Part shown: positions 14,199-22,293 of the stretch, piece after piece
Layout of the letters: each line of letters starts with the position of its first letter
How positions within the stretch are numbered: the stretch's first letter is position 1
Assembly: GCA_905215855.1 (NCBI GenBank)
Contig: CAJMRT010000034.1
Span: forward strand, 1 to 22,437
From: an uncultured bacterium
GTDB taxonomy: Bacteria > Bacillota > Clostridia > Oscillospirales > Acutalibacteraceae
Reading direction: 5' to 3'
DNA length: 22,437 nucleotides
Translations under genes and position numbers: made by a program
The notes under the pieces: model-generated
The model's database searches: none
The model's input: the letters and a program-made list of their open reading frames with translations, nothing else
Told to the model about the DNA's origin: nothing

Positions 14199-15386
14199 AT
14201 GAAAAAGAAGATTTTCCTTTTTTCCCTTTGTGTTGTACTTATTGCAACCTGCATTTTATGCGGCACAACAGGTATAATCAGAAATGATTCTCAATCACAA
14301 CCAAAAACGCAGACGGCAGATTCAGCCGCAACGGAAAATCCTGCATCACCAAGTACGGGAAACTCGCTTACATTAAAGGTTGGCGAAACTGAGATTGTTC
14401 AGCTTTCGGCGAAAAAAGCAAAATCTGTGGTAAAATGGACATCTTCCGACAGCAAAATCGTGACTGTTGATGACGGCGGAAGAGTTGACGCATTGAAAGA
14501 AGGCACGGCACTTGTTTCGGCAATTTCAAAGGACAAGTCCAAATCCGAATTTCAGATAACCGTTACGAAGTCAACCGCAAAAAAGCAGAACAGCTACTCT
14601 ACCTGCATAACGGCAAATCTTGACAAGCTTGAAAACAACAGGCGTAACAAGGCGAAAAATCTGTATGCAATCAAGGTGAACCGCACAGCAAACTGCGTGA
14701 CGGTCTACACATACGATGAAAAGGGCAAGTACACAGTCCCGGTCAGAGCGATGGTTTGCTCGACGGGTTTGAACAACGCAACAATCACAGGCAATTACAC
14801 AATCGGAATCAAGACCGAATGGCTGTTCCTTGTGGGCGATGTTTTCGGCAGATACATCAGCGGAATTTCGGGCGATTACCTCTTTCACTCTGTTCCCTAC
14901 TACACTTTGAACGAACAGGATTTAGAGGTTGAGGAGTTCAACAAACTCGGCGAACAGGCATCACAGGGCTGCGTAAGGCTTGCGGTTTCGGACGCAAAGT
15001 GGATTTATGACAACTGCCCCACAGGCACGGCGGTCAATATTTATGACGATGTCGAAACGGCGGGACCTCTCGGAAAGCCTGACACGATAAAAATTACGGA
15101 TTTCACCAACAAATGGGATCCGACTGACAGCAGTAAAAAGTGTCCGTATGCAACAGCGACTCCGACAATCAGCGGTGCAAATGACTGCACAATCAAGACA
15201 GGCGGCGAATTTTACGCCCTTGCAGGAGTAACAGCCGTTGACACCTGCGGCAACGACATTTCGTCAGAAATTAAGGTTGTCGGCAATGTTGTAACCACCC
15301 GCAAAGGCAAGTACAAGGTAACATATTCAGTCACCGATGTGCTTAAAAGAACATCAAGCGTAACGATTACGGTAACGGTGCAATAA
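14199..15386 (+). CDS. L,D-transpeptidase (YkuD) with two Ig-like domains
   Basis: A 395-residue exported cell-wall enzyme. An N-terminal hydrophobic segment (residues 4-24) acts as signal or anchor; a cysteine at 21 is not in a good lipobox. A Ser/Thr/Pro linker precedes a BIG2 Ig-like domain (about 52-125: LKVGETEIVQL, VKWTSSDSKIVTVDD). The YkuD catalytic domain follows (about 150-285) with FHSVPY near residue 229 and SQGCVRLAVSDAKWIYD, catalytic Cys near 256. The C-terminus is a DUF5011-like Ig repeat (GKYKVTYSVTDVLKRT). It would form or exchange 3-3 crosslinks in peptidoglycan, conferring beta-lactam-tolerant crosslinking in relatives. Start ATG has AAGGATAGG upstream. Single-gene unit ending at a shared terminator. 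Confidence 0.92.
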   Translation: MKKKIFLFSLCVVLIATCILCGTTGIIRNDSQSQPKTQTADSAATENPASPSTGNSLTLKVGETEIVQLSAKKAKSVVKWTSSDSKIVTVDDGGRVDALKEGTALVSAISKDKSKSEFQITVTKSTAKKQNSYSTCITANLDKLENNRRNKAKNLYAIKVNRTANCVTVYTYDEKGKYTVPVRAMVCSTGLNNATITGNYTIGIKTEWLFLVGDVFGRYISGISGDYLFHSVPYYTLNEQDLEVEEFNKLGEQASQGCVRLAVSDAKWIYDNCPTGTAVNIYDDVETAGPLGKPDTIKITDFTNKWDPTDSSKKCPYATATPTISGANDCTIKTGGEFYALAGVTAVDTCGNDISSEIKVVGNVVTTRKGKYKVTYSVTDVLKRTSSVTITVTVQ

Positions 15387-15442
15387 ACACGGTGTACCGC
15401 CGTTCTACAAGCGAAGCTTTTAAATTGAAAATTAAAAAAGAA

Positions 15443-15482
15443 TCTCCCGAACACGGCAAGTGCCATATTCGGGAGAATTTTT
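15443..15482. terminator. Bidirectional terminator between the L,D-transpeptidase gene and nifJ
   Basis: Arms TCTCCCGAACACGGCA (15443-15458) and TGCCATATTCGGGAGA (15461-15476) pair over 16 bp with two mismatches and a 2-base gap. T-runs follow on both sides. Confidence 0.8.
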
Positions 15483-15522
15483 TATTTATTTACTTTTCAC
15501 TTTGTACAAGCTTTAGCCAAAA

Positions 15523-18500
15523 TTATTCGGCATCGGGAAGGCTTGCAAGCTTTTCAAGGTGAGCATACTTATCAGCAGCAACCTTTTCAGCCTTTTCAAA
15601 GAGTTTTTCTGCTCTTTCGGGGAATGAGCGAGTGAGTGAGTTGTAACGAACTTCGCCCATGATGAAGTCACGATATGATGCAGAAGGAGCTTTACCGTCA
15701 AGCATGAACGGATTCTTGCCTTCGTCTGCAAGACGAGGATCGTAACGGAAGATGTTCCAGTAACCAGCCTCAACAGCCTTTTTCTCTTCGAGCTGAGCGA
15801 TGCCCATACCGCCCTTGATACCGTGGTTGATACAAGGAGCATAGCAGATTACGAGTGACGGACCGTTGTAGCTTTCAGCCTCAACCATAGCCTTGAGAAC
15901 CTGATTGTTGTCAGCACCCATAGCGCACTGTGCAACATAAACATAGCCGTAGCTCATTGCAATAGCGGCGAGGTCTTTCTTCTTAACAGCCTTACCTGCG
16001 GCGGCAAACTGTGCAACCGAACCTACAGGAGTAGCCTTTGAAGCCTGACCGCCTGTGTTAGAATAAACCTCAGTATCGAATACAAGGATATTAACATTTT
16101 CGCCTGATGCGATTACATGGTCGAGACCGCCGAAACCGATATCGTAAGCCCAGCCGTCACCGCCGAAGATCCACATTGACTTCTTAGCAAGTTCGTCCTT
16201 GTCAACGAGTGTTTTCTTAACAAGCTCGCCAACCTTTGCATCCTCTGTGTTCTTTTCGAGTTCAGCGATAAGAGCGTCTGTTGCAGGACGGCTTGAAGTT
16301 GAATCTGTTACAGTGTCGAGATAGTTTTGGCAAGCTGTCTTGAGGTCAGCGCTGTCTGTATCCTTCTGAATACCCTCAACATACTCAATAAGTCTGTTGC
16401 GGATAGCCTTCTGACCGAGAGCCATACCAAGACCAAACTCTGCGTTATCTTCAAAGAGTGAGTTCTGCCAAGCAGGACCGTAACCCTTCTTATTCTTTGT
16501 ATAAGGTGTTGCAGGAGCAGATGCACCCCAAATTGATGAACAGCCTGTTGCGTTAGCGATAAACATTCTGTCACCGAAAAGCTGTGTAACAAGCTTTGCA
16601 TACGGTGTTTCACCGCAGCCTGCGCAAGCGCCTGAGAATTCAAGCAACGGCTGTTTGAACTGACTGCCCTTAACTGTAGTGAACTTGAACTTCTCGTGAA
16701 CTTCAGGCTTATCTTCAAGTGTGAGAGCGTAGTCAAATACTGCCTGCTTAGGACGCTGTGAGTCGATTGACTGCATTGTGAGAGCCTTAGCGCCCTTCTT
16801 ACCCGGACAAACCTGAGCACAAGCGCCGCAACCCGTACAGTCGAGTGTTGAAACTGTCATTACAAAGTTGAGGTCCTTGAGTCCCATCATCGGGAGGCTC
16901 TTTGTGCCTTCGGGAGCTTTTGCAAGCTCATCGGCTGTCATGGCAACAGGACGGATTACAGCGTGAGGACATACGATTGCACATCTGTTACACTGAATAC
17001 AGTTTTCAGGATTCCATTCGGGAACATCAACTGCGATACCTCTCTTTTCATAAGCGGCAGAACCGTTAGGAGCAGTACCGTCAACATGATCCATAAATGT
17101 TGAAACAGGGAGCTTGTTACCCTTATATGCGTTTACAGGCTTGAGGATTTCGTTTACATACTCAACGAGAGCACCGTTACCCTCTGCCTTGTCGGCAACT
17201 GAGTTATCAACAGCGTTAGCCCAATCAGCAGGAATTTCAACCTTCTTGAGGTCTTCCATACCACGGTCGATAGCGGCGTAGTTCATATCTACGATAGCCT
17301 GACCCTTCTTCATGTATGACTTCTTAGCGGCAGCCTTCATAAGCTCCTTAGCCTTGTCGGCAGGAATGATATCTGCAATCTTGAAGAATGCTGACTGAAG
17401 AACTGTGTTGATACGACCGCCCAGACCGATTTCCTTACCGATCTTGATACCGTCAATTGTGTAGAAGTTGATGTGTCTTTCAGCGAGAATCTTCTTCATC
17501 TTACCCGGGAGACGCTCGGAAAGCTCTTCTGTATCCCATGGGCAGTTAAGAAGGAATGAACCGCCTTCTTTAAGGTCATCAACAATATCGTACTTGTCAA
17601 CATAAGACGGATTGTGACAGGCAACAAAGTCTGCCTTTGAAATGTAGTATGTTGACTTAATAGGAGTTTTACCGAAACGAAGGTGAGAAACTGTAAGACC
17701 GCCCGACTTCTTTGAGTCATATGCAAAGTAGCCCTGAGCATACATATCGGTGTTATCGCCGATAATCTTGATTGAGTTCTTGTTAGCACCGACAGTACCG
17801 TCAGCACCAAGACCCCAGAACTTACAGCTGTGTGTACCCTTCGGAGTTGTATCGGGATTTTCAACAATCGGAAGTGAGAGGTTTGTAACATCATCAACAA
17901 TGCCGATTGTAAATCTTCTCTTAGGTGTTTCGCTTTCAGCATTTCTGTAAACAGCGATAATGTCGCCCGGTGTTGTATCCTTTGAGCCAAGACCGTATCT
18001 GCCTGTGTAAACCTTTACACCTGCAAAGTCTGAACCGTTGATAGCGGCGAGAACATCAAGATAAAGAGGTTCGCCGATTGAACCCGGTTCCTTTGTTCTG
18101 TCAAGAACAGAGATTGTCTTAACAGTCTTAGGAAGCTCTCTGAGCATATAGTCTGCAACGAAAGGTCTGTAGAGGTGAACTTTAAGAAGACCGACCTTTT
18201 CGCCTGCGGCATTGAGGTAATCAACAACTTCTTCCGTACAGTCACAAACAGAACCCATAGCAACGATAACATGCTCTGCGTCCTCTGCACCGTAGTAGTT
18301 GAATGGCTTGTAGTCAGTGCCGATTTTAGCATTAACCTTGTCCATGTACTTAACAACAACTTCGGGAACTGCGTCATAATACTTGTTGCAGGCTTCTCTT
18401 GCCTGGAAGAAGATATCGTCGTTCTGAGCAGTACCTCTTGTTACAGGATGCTCAGGGTTAAGAGCACGACGACGGAAAGCCTCAACTGCATCCCAGTTAA

Positions 18501-19083
18501 GCATATCGGCGAGGTCTGCGTAATCCCACTCCTCAATCTTCTGAATTTCGTGAGAAGTTCTGAAACCGTCAAAGAAATGAAGGAAAGGAACTCTGCCTTC
18601 AATAGCTGCAAGGTGAGCAACAGCGGCAAGGTCCATACATTCCTGAGGATTGTTTGAACAAAGCATAGCATAACCTGTCTGACGGCAAGCGTAGATATCT
18701 GAGTGGTCACCAAAAATAGAAAGTGCGTGGCTTGTGAGCGCACGGGCTGATACATGAATAACGCCCGGAAGGAGCTCGCCTGCCATCTTGTACATATTCG
18801 GAATCATAAGGAGCAGGCCCTGTGATGCTGTGTAAGTTGTGGTCAAAGCACCTGCTGCGAGTGAGCCGTGAACAGCACCCGATGCGCCGCCCTCTGACTG
18901 CATTTCCGTTACCTGAACCTGTCTGCCGAAAAGGTTCTTTGCACCCTGTGCCGAGAACTTGTCGGTAAGGTCAGCCATTACGGAAGAAGGTGTAATAGGA
19001 TAGATAGCCGCAACATCAGTAAACGCATAAGATACATGAGCTACTGCGCTGTTACCATCCATAGTTTTCATTTTTCTTGCCAA
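15523..19083 (-). CDS. nifJ: Pyruvate:ferredoxin (flavodoxin) oxidoreductase
   Basis: A 1186-residue single-chain PFOR that oxidises pyruvate and CoA to acetyl-CoA and CO2 and reduces ferredoxin. Domains in order: pyruvate-binding alpha region (YPITPSS near residue 28), gamma domain, two-cluster ferredoxin domain (CIQCNRCAIVCP near 695 and CTGCGACAQVCP near 748), then the TPP domain with cluster cysteines (SGACAGCGETPY near 818) and GDGWAYDIGFGG near 973. Length matches the family. The start is TTG at 19081-19083, set by GGAGG 9 bases upstream; the first ATG (19071) is 21 bases from that site. Its own promoter lies at 19203-19231. It complements PFL in pyruvate metabolism. Confidence 0.97.
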   Translation of the reverse strand: MARKMKTMDGNSAVAHVSYAFTDVAAIYPITPSSVMADLTDKFSAQGAKNLFGRQVQVTEMQSEGGASGAVHGSLAAGALTTTYTASQGLLLMIPNMYKMAGELLPGVIHVSARALTSHALSIFGDHSDIYACRQTGYAMLCSNNPQECMDLAAVAHLAAIEGRVPFLHFFDGFRTSHEIQKIEEWDYADLADMLNWDAVEAFRRRALNPEHPVTRGTAQNDDIFFQAREACNKYYDAVPEVVVKYMDKVNAKIGTDYKPFNYYGAEDAEHVIVAMGSVCDCTEEVVDYLNAAGEKVGLLKVHLYRPFVADYMLRELPKTVKTISVLDRTKEPGSIGEPLYLDVLAAINGSDFAGVKVYTGRYGLGSKDTTPGDIIAVYRNAESETPKRRFTIGIVDDVTNLSLPIVENPDTTPKGTHSCKFWGLGADGTVGANKNSIKIIGDNTDMYAQGYFAYDSKKSGGLTVSHLRFGKTPIKSTYYISKADFVACHNPSYVDKYDIVDDLKEGGSFLLNCPWDTEELSERLPGKMKKILAERHINFYTIDGIKIGKEIGLGGRINTVLQSAFFKIADIIPADKAKELMKAAAKKSYMKKGQAIVDMNYAAIDRGMEDLKKVEIPADWANAVDNSVADKAEGNGALVEYVNEILKPVNAYKGNKLPVSTFMDHVDGTAPNGSAAYEKRGIAVDVPEWNPENCIQCNRCAIVCPHAVIRPVAMTADELAKAPEGTKSLPMMGLKDLNFVMTVSTLDCTGCGACAQVCPGKKGAKALTMQSIDSQRPKQAVFDYALTLEDKPEVHEKFKFTTVKGSQFKQPLLEFSGACAGCGETPYAKLVTQLFGDRMFIANATGCSSIWGASAPATPYTKNKKGYGPAWQNSLFEDNAEFGLGMALGQKAIRNRLIEYVEGIQKDTDSADLKTACQNYLDTVTDSTSSRPATDALIAELEKNTEDAKVGELVKKTLVDKDELAKKSMWIFGGDGWAYDIGFGGLDHVIASGENVNILVFDTEVYSNTGGQASKATPVGSVAQFAAAGKAVKKKDLAAIAMSYGYVYVAQCAMGADNNQVLKAMVEAESYNGPSLVICYAPCINHGIKGGMGIAQLEEKKAVEAGYWNIFRYDPRLADEGKNPFMLDGKAPSASYRDFIMGEVRYNSLTRSFPERAEKLFEKAEKVAADKYAHLEKLASLPDAE

Positions 19084-19090
19084 TGGAATC

Positions 19091-19098
19091 GTCCTCCT
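19091..19098 (-). promoter_or_regulatory. Ribosome binding site fixing a TTG start for nifJ
   Basis: AGGAGGAC on the minus strand lies 8-9 bases from TTG (19081-19083), which is in frame and gives the conserved MARKMKTMDGN N-terminus. Confidence 0.7.
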
Positions 19099-19156
19099 TT
19101 TTAATCAAAGCGGCAAAGGAAATGATGCCGCATAAATTTTCGATACCTGTTAATGA

Positions 19157-19195
19157 TATACCGTAAATCAACAAACGGTATAGATACTTTGTATC
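19157..19195 (-). promoter_or_regulatory. Two palindromes at the nifJ transcription start
   Basis: TATACCGT (19157-19164) and ACGGTATA (19175-19182) are perfect 8-bp arms around 10 bases; directly adjacent is GATAC-TTT-GTATC (19183-19195). They lie immediately downstream of the -10 element, covering about +1 to +40, which suits an operator or a 5' leader hairpin. Confidence 0.5.
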
Positions 19196-19202
19196 ATCTT
19201 AA

Positions 19203-19231
19203 ATTTTACCACTAAAGCACCGATTTGTAAA
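19203..19231 (-). promoter_or_regulatory. Promoter of nifJ
   Basis: Minus strand TTTACA (19226-19231), 17-base spacer, TAAAAT (19203-19208). The transcript would start near 19196, with a leader of about 113 nt. Confidence 0.65.
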
Positions 19232-19322
19232 GTGTTTTACACAAGAAATTCAAAGTGAGATATACATTTTTGTTTCGTTTTTTACAAAAAAGTTTTTATG
19301 TTTACTTGTTCCTGTCAAGGTA

Positions 19323-19357
19323 CTTTGTTGTTGACTTTTTAAAAATCGACAACAAAG
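19323..19357. repeat. Inverted repeat between the HAD gene and the nifJ promoter
   Basis: CTTTGTTGTTGA (19323-19334) and TCGACAACAAAG (19346-19357) pair over 12 bp with one T-G pair, around CTTTTTAAAAA. There is no clear T-tract, so it is an uncertain terminator for the HAD gene, or a protein-binding site. Confidence 0.45.
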
Positions 19358-19378
19358 GTTTTGGTTATACAAACGGTT

Positions 19379-19457
19379 GCAATGCTACGCTCGGGCATAA
19401 TTTGTTTTTTGACATTCACAAACTGTCTGCACGAATTGGGAACGGCGGCTCGCCGTA
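19379..19457 (+). repeat. Dispersed repeat, copy E (best preserved)
   Basis: GCAATGCTACGCTCGGGCAT, then CACAAACTGTCTGCACGAAT, then GGGAACGGCGGCTCGCCGTA. It ends four bases before the stop codon of the minus-strand HAD gene (19462-19464). Open frames through it (for example 19255-19458) are considered artefacts of the repeat. Confidence 0.75.
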
Positions 19458-19461
19458 ATTT

Positions 19462-20109
19462 TCAATTTGAAATCTGCTCTATCGCTTCGCTTAAATCCGT
19501 ACACAAAAAATCTATCATCGGTTTAATTTCATCTGTCGGGTCTAACAAATCGGGAACCATAACCGTGGTCATACCTGCGGCATGTGCGGATTTTATGCCG
19601 TTTATGCTGTCCTCGAACGCAACGCAGTCTTTGGGGTCAAGACCGAGCTTCTTTGCGGCAATCAAAAAAACCTCGGGATCGGGCTTGCCGTTTTTAACAT
19701 CATCACCGCAGACAAATGCGTCAAATTTATCGTAGAGATTGATTTTCTTCATAAGCTCAAGAGCCGTTTGTGACGAGGTTGAAGTTGCAAGCGAAATCTT
19801 ACAGCCTGCCGATTTTAAATAATCAAAAATTTCGTACAAGCCTTTTTTTACAGGCACACCGTTCTTTTCGATACGCTTAAAATAGCGGATTCTCGACTCC
19901 GCCTTGTAGGCAGGATAGTCAAAATCATCTCCGTAAACCGACTTGTAATATTCGTAGGAATCCTCACTGCGAAGTCCGATTGACTTCTTGAAAATGTCAA
20001 GATTGAACTCTCTGCCGTCCTCATCAAGCATTTCCTGCCAAATTGAATACACAAGCCTTTCGCTGTCAATCATAAGACCGTCCATATCAAAAACTGCACC
20101 CTTGAACAT
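19462..20109 (-). CDS. HAD-family phosphatase (beta-phosphoglucomutase-like)
   Basis: A 215-residue cytoplasmic HAD superfamily hydrolase, subfamily IA. Motif I is FDMDGLMIDSE with the nucleophile and acid/base Asp at residues 8 and 10; motif II is SLATSTS near 105; motif III/IV shows GKPDPEVFLIAAKKLG and CVAFEDSINGI. The helical cap between residues about 15 and 80 is typical of beta-phosphoglucomutases and small sugar-phosphate phosphatases; the true substrate is not readable. Start ATG has GGGGCGG upstream. Promoter at 20144-20172, back to back with the MATE promoter. Confidence 0.9.
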   Translation of the reverse strand: MFKGAVFDMDGLMIDSERLVYSIWQEMLDEDGREFNLDIFKKSIGLRSEDSYEYYKSVYGDDFDYPAYKAESRIRYFKRIEKNGVPVKKGLYEIFDYLKSAGCKISLATSTSSQTALELMKKINLYDKFDAFVCGDDVKNGKPDPEVFLIAAKKLGLDPKDCVAFEDSINGIKSAHAAGMTTVMVPDLLDPTDEIKPMIDFLCTDLSEAIEQISN

Positions 20110-20143
20110 AAAACCGCCCCTTTTTCTGCTTTTAAGTCTGTAT

Positions 20144-20172
20144 ATGATAGCATATTTTTAAAAAAAAGACAA
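20144..20172 (-). promoter_or_regulatory. Promoter of the HAD phosphatase gene
   Basis: Minus strand TTGTCT (20167-20172), 17-base spacer, TATCAT (20144-20149). Confidence 0.5.
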
Positions 20173-20177
20173 ATCGG

Positions 20178-20206
20178 TTGTAATTGCGACAAAGTTATGA
20201 TACAAT
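20178..20206 (+). promoter_or_regulatory. Promoter of the MATE transporter gene
   Basis: TTGTAA (20178-20183), 17-base spacer, TACAAT (20201-20206), 48 bases before the start codon. Confidence 0.6.
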
Positions 20207-20253
20207 CGTCTGAATGGTTTATGAAAATTAAAATTTGAGGGTAAGGAGATTTT

Positions 20254-21588
20254 ATGGCAACATCAATTTATGCAAAGCCTATTAAGGCGGGAACGATTTT
20301 GAAATTCACTCTTCCGACCGTGCTTATGATGGTTTTTATGTCGCTTTACACGGTTGTTGACGGAGTTGTGGTTGCGAACTGCGTTGGAAGTGACGCATTG
20401 TCGGCAATCAACATTGTATATCCGTTCACGCTCGTATTTATGGCTGTGGGGTTAATGTTTTCAACAGGCTCAAATGCAATAATAGCGAAGAAAATGGGTG
20501 AGGGCAAACAGGAAGAGGCAAACCGTCTTATGTCAGGAGTTGCAATCACGGCAACGGTCATTTCAATTATCATTGCGGTACTGTTCACGATTTTTGCCGA
20601 ACCTATGTATATGATGTTCGGCTCAAACGAAAAGATTCTCCCATATTGCATTGATTACGGCAGCGTTATGATTCCCTACGGCTTTGTAATGTGCTGGCAG
20701 ATGCTCAATCAATCGTACCTTGTAACAGCCGACAAACCGCATATTATGCTTGTTTTCTCGATACTGTCGGGTTGTACAAATATTGTGCTGGACATTCTTT
20801 TTATGGCGGTTTGGAACTTTGGAATAATCGGTGCGGGACTCGGTACAATCATCGGTATGGCTGTGGGTGCAATTCCGCTGCTGCTCTTTTTCAACAAAAA
20901 GCAGACTTTGCACTTTGGCAAGCCTGAATTTAAAGTAAAAGAAATTCTCTTTGCAATGGCGAACGGCTCTTCCGAGGCGGTGACGAACCTTTCAACAGCC
21001 GTGACAACAGCGTTATTCAATGTTCAGATGATGCACTTTGCGGGTGCAAAGGGTGTTGCGGCGATAAGTGCGATTTTGTACATTCATTTTATTTTTACGG
21101 CGGTTTCGTTCGGGTTTACTTCGGGAGTTTCACCGATTATCAGCTTTAACTACGGCGCACAAAATCACGAAAAGCTGCAAAAGCTGTTTAGGCTATGTAT
21201 AAAAATAACGCTGATAATTTCACTCGCAATGATTGCGGCATCTGAAATTTTTGCAGAACCGCTTGTAAGAATTTTCTCGGCGGGTGATGAGGAGCTTCAG
21301 CAGATTGCACTCGGCGGATTCAGAATTTTTGCAATCAATTATCTGTTGTGCGGAACGAATATTTTTGCATCGGGACTTTTTACCGCACTCAACAACGGCA
21401 AGATTTCAGCCGTGATTTCGGTTGCAAGAACGCTTTTGTTTGAATGTGCCGCAATGTTGATTTTGCCGATGTTTATGGGCATAAACGGTGTGTGGGCAGC
21501 ATTGCCTGTTGCCGAGCTTTGTGCCGTTGCAATCTCTGTTACATTCATCGTTAAGAACACAAGAAAATATCATCTTGTAAAAGGCTGA
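20254..21588 (+). CDS. MATE family multidrug/metabolite efflux transporter
   Basis: A 444-residue polytopic inner-membrane protein with about 12 hydrophobic helices in two homologous halves. MATE signatures include TLPTVLMMVFMSLYTVVDGV at the N-terminus and GFTSGVSPIISFNYGAQNHE at the start of the second half. These proteins export cationic drugs or metabolites using a Na+ or H+ gradient; the substrate is unknown. Start ATG has TAAGGAG 6 bases upstream and a promoter at 20178. Single-gene unit with its own terminator and no adjacent MarR or TetR regulator. Confidence 0.93.
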   Translation: MATSIYAKPIKAGTILKFTLPTVLMMVFMSLYTVVDGVVVANCVGSDALSAINIVYPFTLVFMAVGLMFSTGSNAIIAKKMGEGKQEEANRLMSGVAITATVISIIIAVLFTIFAEPMYMMFGSNEKILPYCIDYGSVMIPYGFVMCWQMLNQSYLVTADKPHIMLVFSILSGCTNIVLDILFMAVWNFGIIGAGLGTIIGMAVGAIPLLLFFNKKQTLHFGKPEFKVKEILFAMANGSSEAVTNLSTAVTTALFNVQMMHFAGAKGVAAISAILYIHFIFTAVSFGFTSGVSPIISFNYGAQNHEKLQKLFRLCIKITLIISLAMIAASEIFAEPLVRIFSAGDEELQQIALGGFRIFAINYLLCGTNIFASGLFTALNNGKISAVISVARTLLFECAAMLILPMFMGINGVWAALPVAELCAVAISVTFIVKNTRKYHLVKG

Positions 21589-21616
21589 TAACTGACAAAT
21601 AAATATTCCACAATTG

Positions 21617-21657
21617 ACAAGGGGACTGCCAAAATCGGTAATCCCCTTGTTTTTTTA
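21617..21657 (+). terminator. Terminator of the MATE gene
   Basis: Perfect 9-bp arms ACAAGGGGA (21617-21625) and TCCCCTTGT (21642-21650) followed by a T-run to 21657. Confidence 0.85.
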
Positions 21658-21679
21658 TGAACAAACCAAAATCAAAACC

Positions 21680-21718
21680 GGTACTTGCTGTTGTTTTCAG
21701 TGCAGTACCTTTGACTGC
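21680..21718. repeat. Overlapping small inverted repeats
   Basis: GGTACT (21680-21685) pairs with AGTACC within 21702-21709, and GCAGT (21702-21706) can alternatively pair with ACTGC (21714-21718). Mutually exclusive hairpins are possible; no linked function is evident. Confidence 0.3.
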
Positions 21719-21786
21719 AAACACATCATACCATACCGACCGTGACAAGAGTATGACAAAACGACTCTTTATTCCAAAAAAATTTT

Positions 21787-21815
21787 TTGAAAATATTTTT
21801 AAAAAAATGTATTAA
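21787..21815 (+). promoter_or_regulatory. Promoter of the HTH gene
   Basis: TTGAAA (21787-21792), 17-base A/T-only spacer except one G, TATTAA (21810-21815). A near-palindrome of A6T6 type precedes it at about 21774-21792. Confidence 0.4.
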
Positions 21816-21863
21816 AATATGCATTTTTCTCTTTTTAAGGCTCTTAAGTGGAGGCGATTTTTT

Positions 21864-22196
21864 ATGACAAATTTCTTTATGATTCCGAACGAGGTCTTTG
21901 ACCTCCAACTTAAGCCTGTACAATTTGCCGTGCTTTGCTACATTATGAGGTGCTGTGACAAGTCGAACACCTGCTATCCGTCAATGCGTAAAATCGCAGA
22001 AGCCTGTTCCATTTCGGAAACAACGGCAAGAAAGAGCATCTATGAGCTGTGCGAGAGAAACATCATTTCAAAGGCGGGCGGTTTTTCTATGGGAAAATTC
22101 GGCAAAATTCAGTCTGCACCGTATGTGTATTCGGTAAATCCCGACTTTTTTGACGAGGGCTTTGGCAGAGAAAATCTTATAGCGTCCTTTGCTTAA
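21864..22196 (+). CDS. Winged helix-turn-helix (HTH_36) protein, replication-initiator-like
   Basis: A 110-residue DNA-binding protein. Its N-terminal region (MIPNEVFDLQLKPVQFAVL, then NTCYPSMRKIAEACSISETT, then ARKSIYELCERNIIS) is a clear HTH_36 domain as found in plasmid, phage and integrative-element replication proteins. After the wing it has only about 30 residues (PYVYSVNPDFFDEGFGRENL) and then stops. The start ATG at 21864 has GGAGGCG 9 bases upstream. Another open frame (22189-22434) overlaps its end in +1 phase and carries 11-residue repeats, so the gene may be frameshifted or naturally short. Direct repeats lie directly downstream. Role inferred from family and context only. Confidence 0.75.
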   Translation: MTNFFMIPNEVFDLQLKPVQFAVLCYIMRCCDKSNTCYPSMRKIAEACSISETTARKSIYELCERNIISKAGGFSMGKFGKIQSAPYVYSVNPDFFDEGFGRENLIASFA

Positions 22197-22220
22197 TTTT
22201 GACTTTAATCGTTGTAGTGT

Positions 22221-22293
22221 CCTGTCAGTCACTAATGCTATGCGAACTATTTACCTGTCAGTCACTAATGTAATGCAAACTATTGTCCTGTCG
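22221..22293 (+). repeat. 33-bp direct repeats (iteron-like), two full and one partial
   Basis: Units start with CCTGTCAGTCACTAATG at 22221 and 22254 and with CCTGTCGGTCA at 22287, exactly 33 bases apart. The first two units agree in 28 or so of 33 positions. A 33-bp period equals about three helical turns, as in replication iterons, but also 11 codons in the 22189-22434 frame. Confidence 0.75.

Noticed and set aside
19255..19458. Small plus-strand gene reading through repeat E
   Set aside because: Its C-terminal half is simply translated repeat, and there is no ribosome binding site.
22221..22293. CRISPR array
   Set aside because: Repeats are contiguous 33-bp units without unique spacers, and there are only two full copies and no cas genes.
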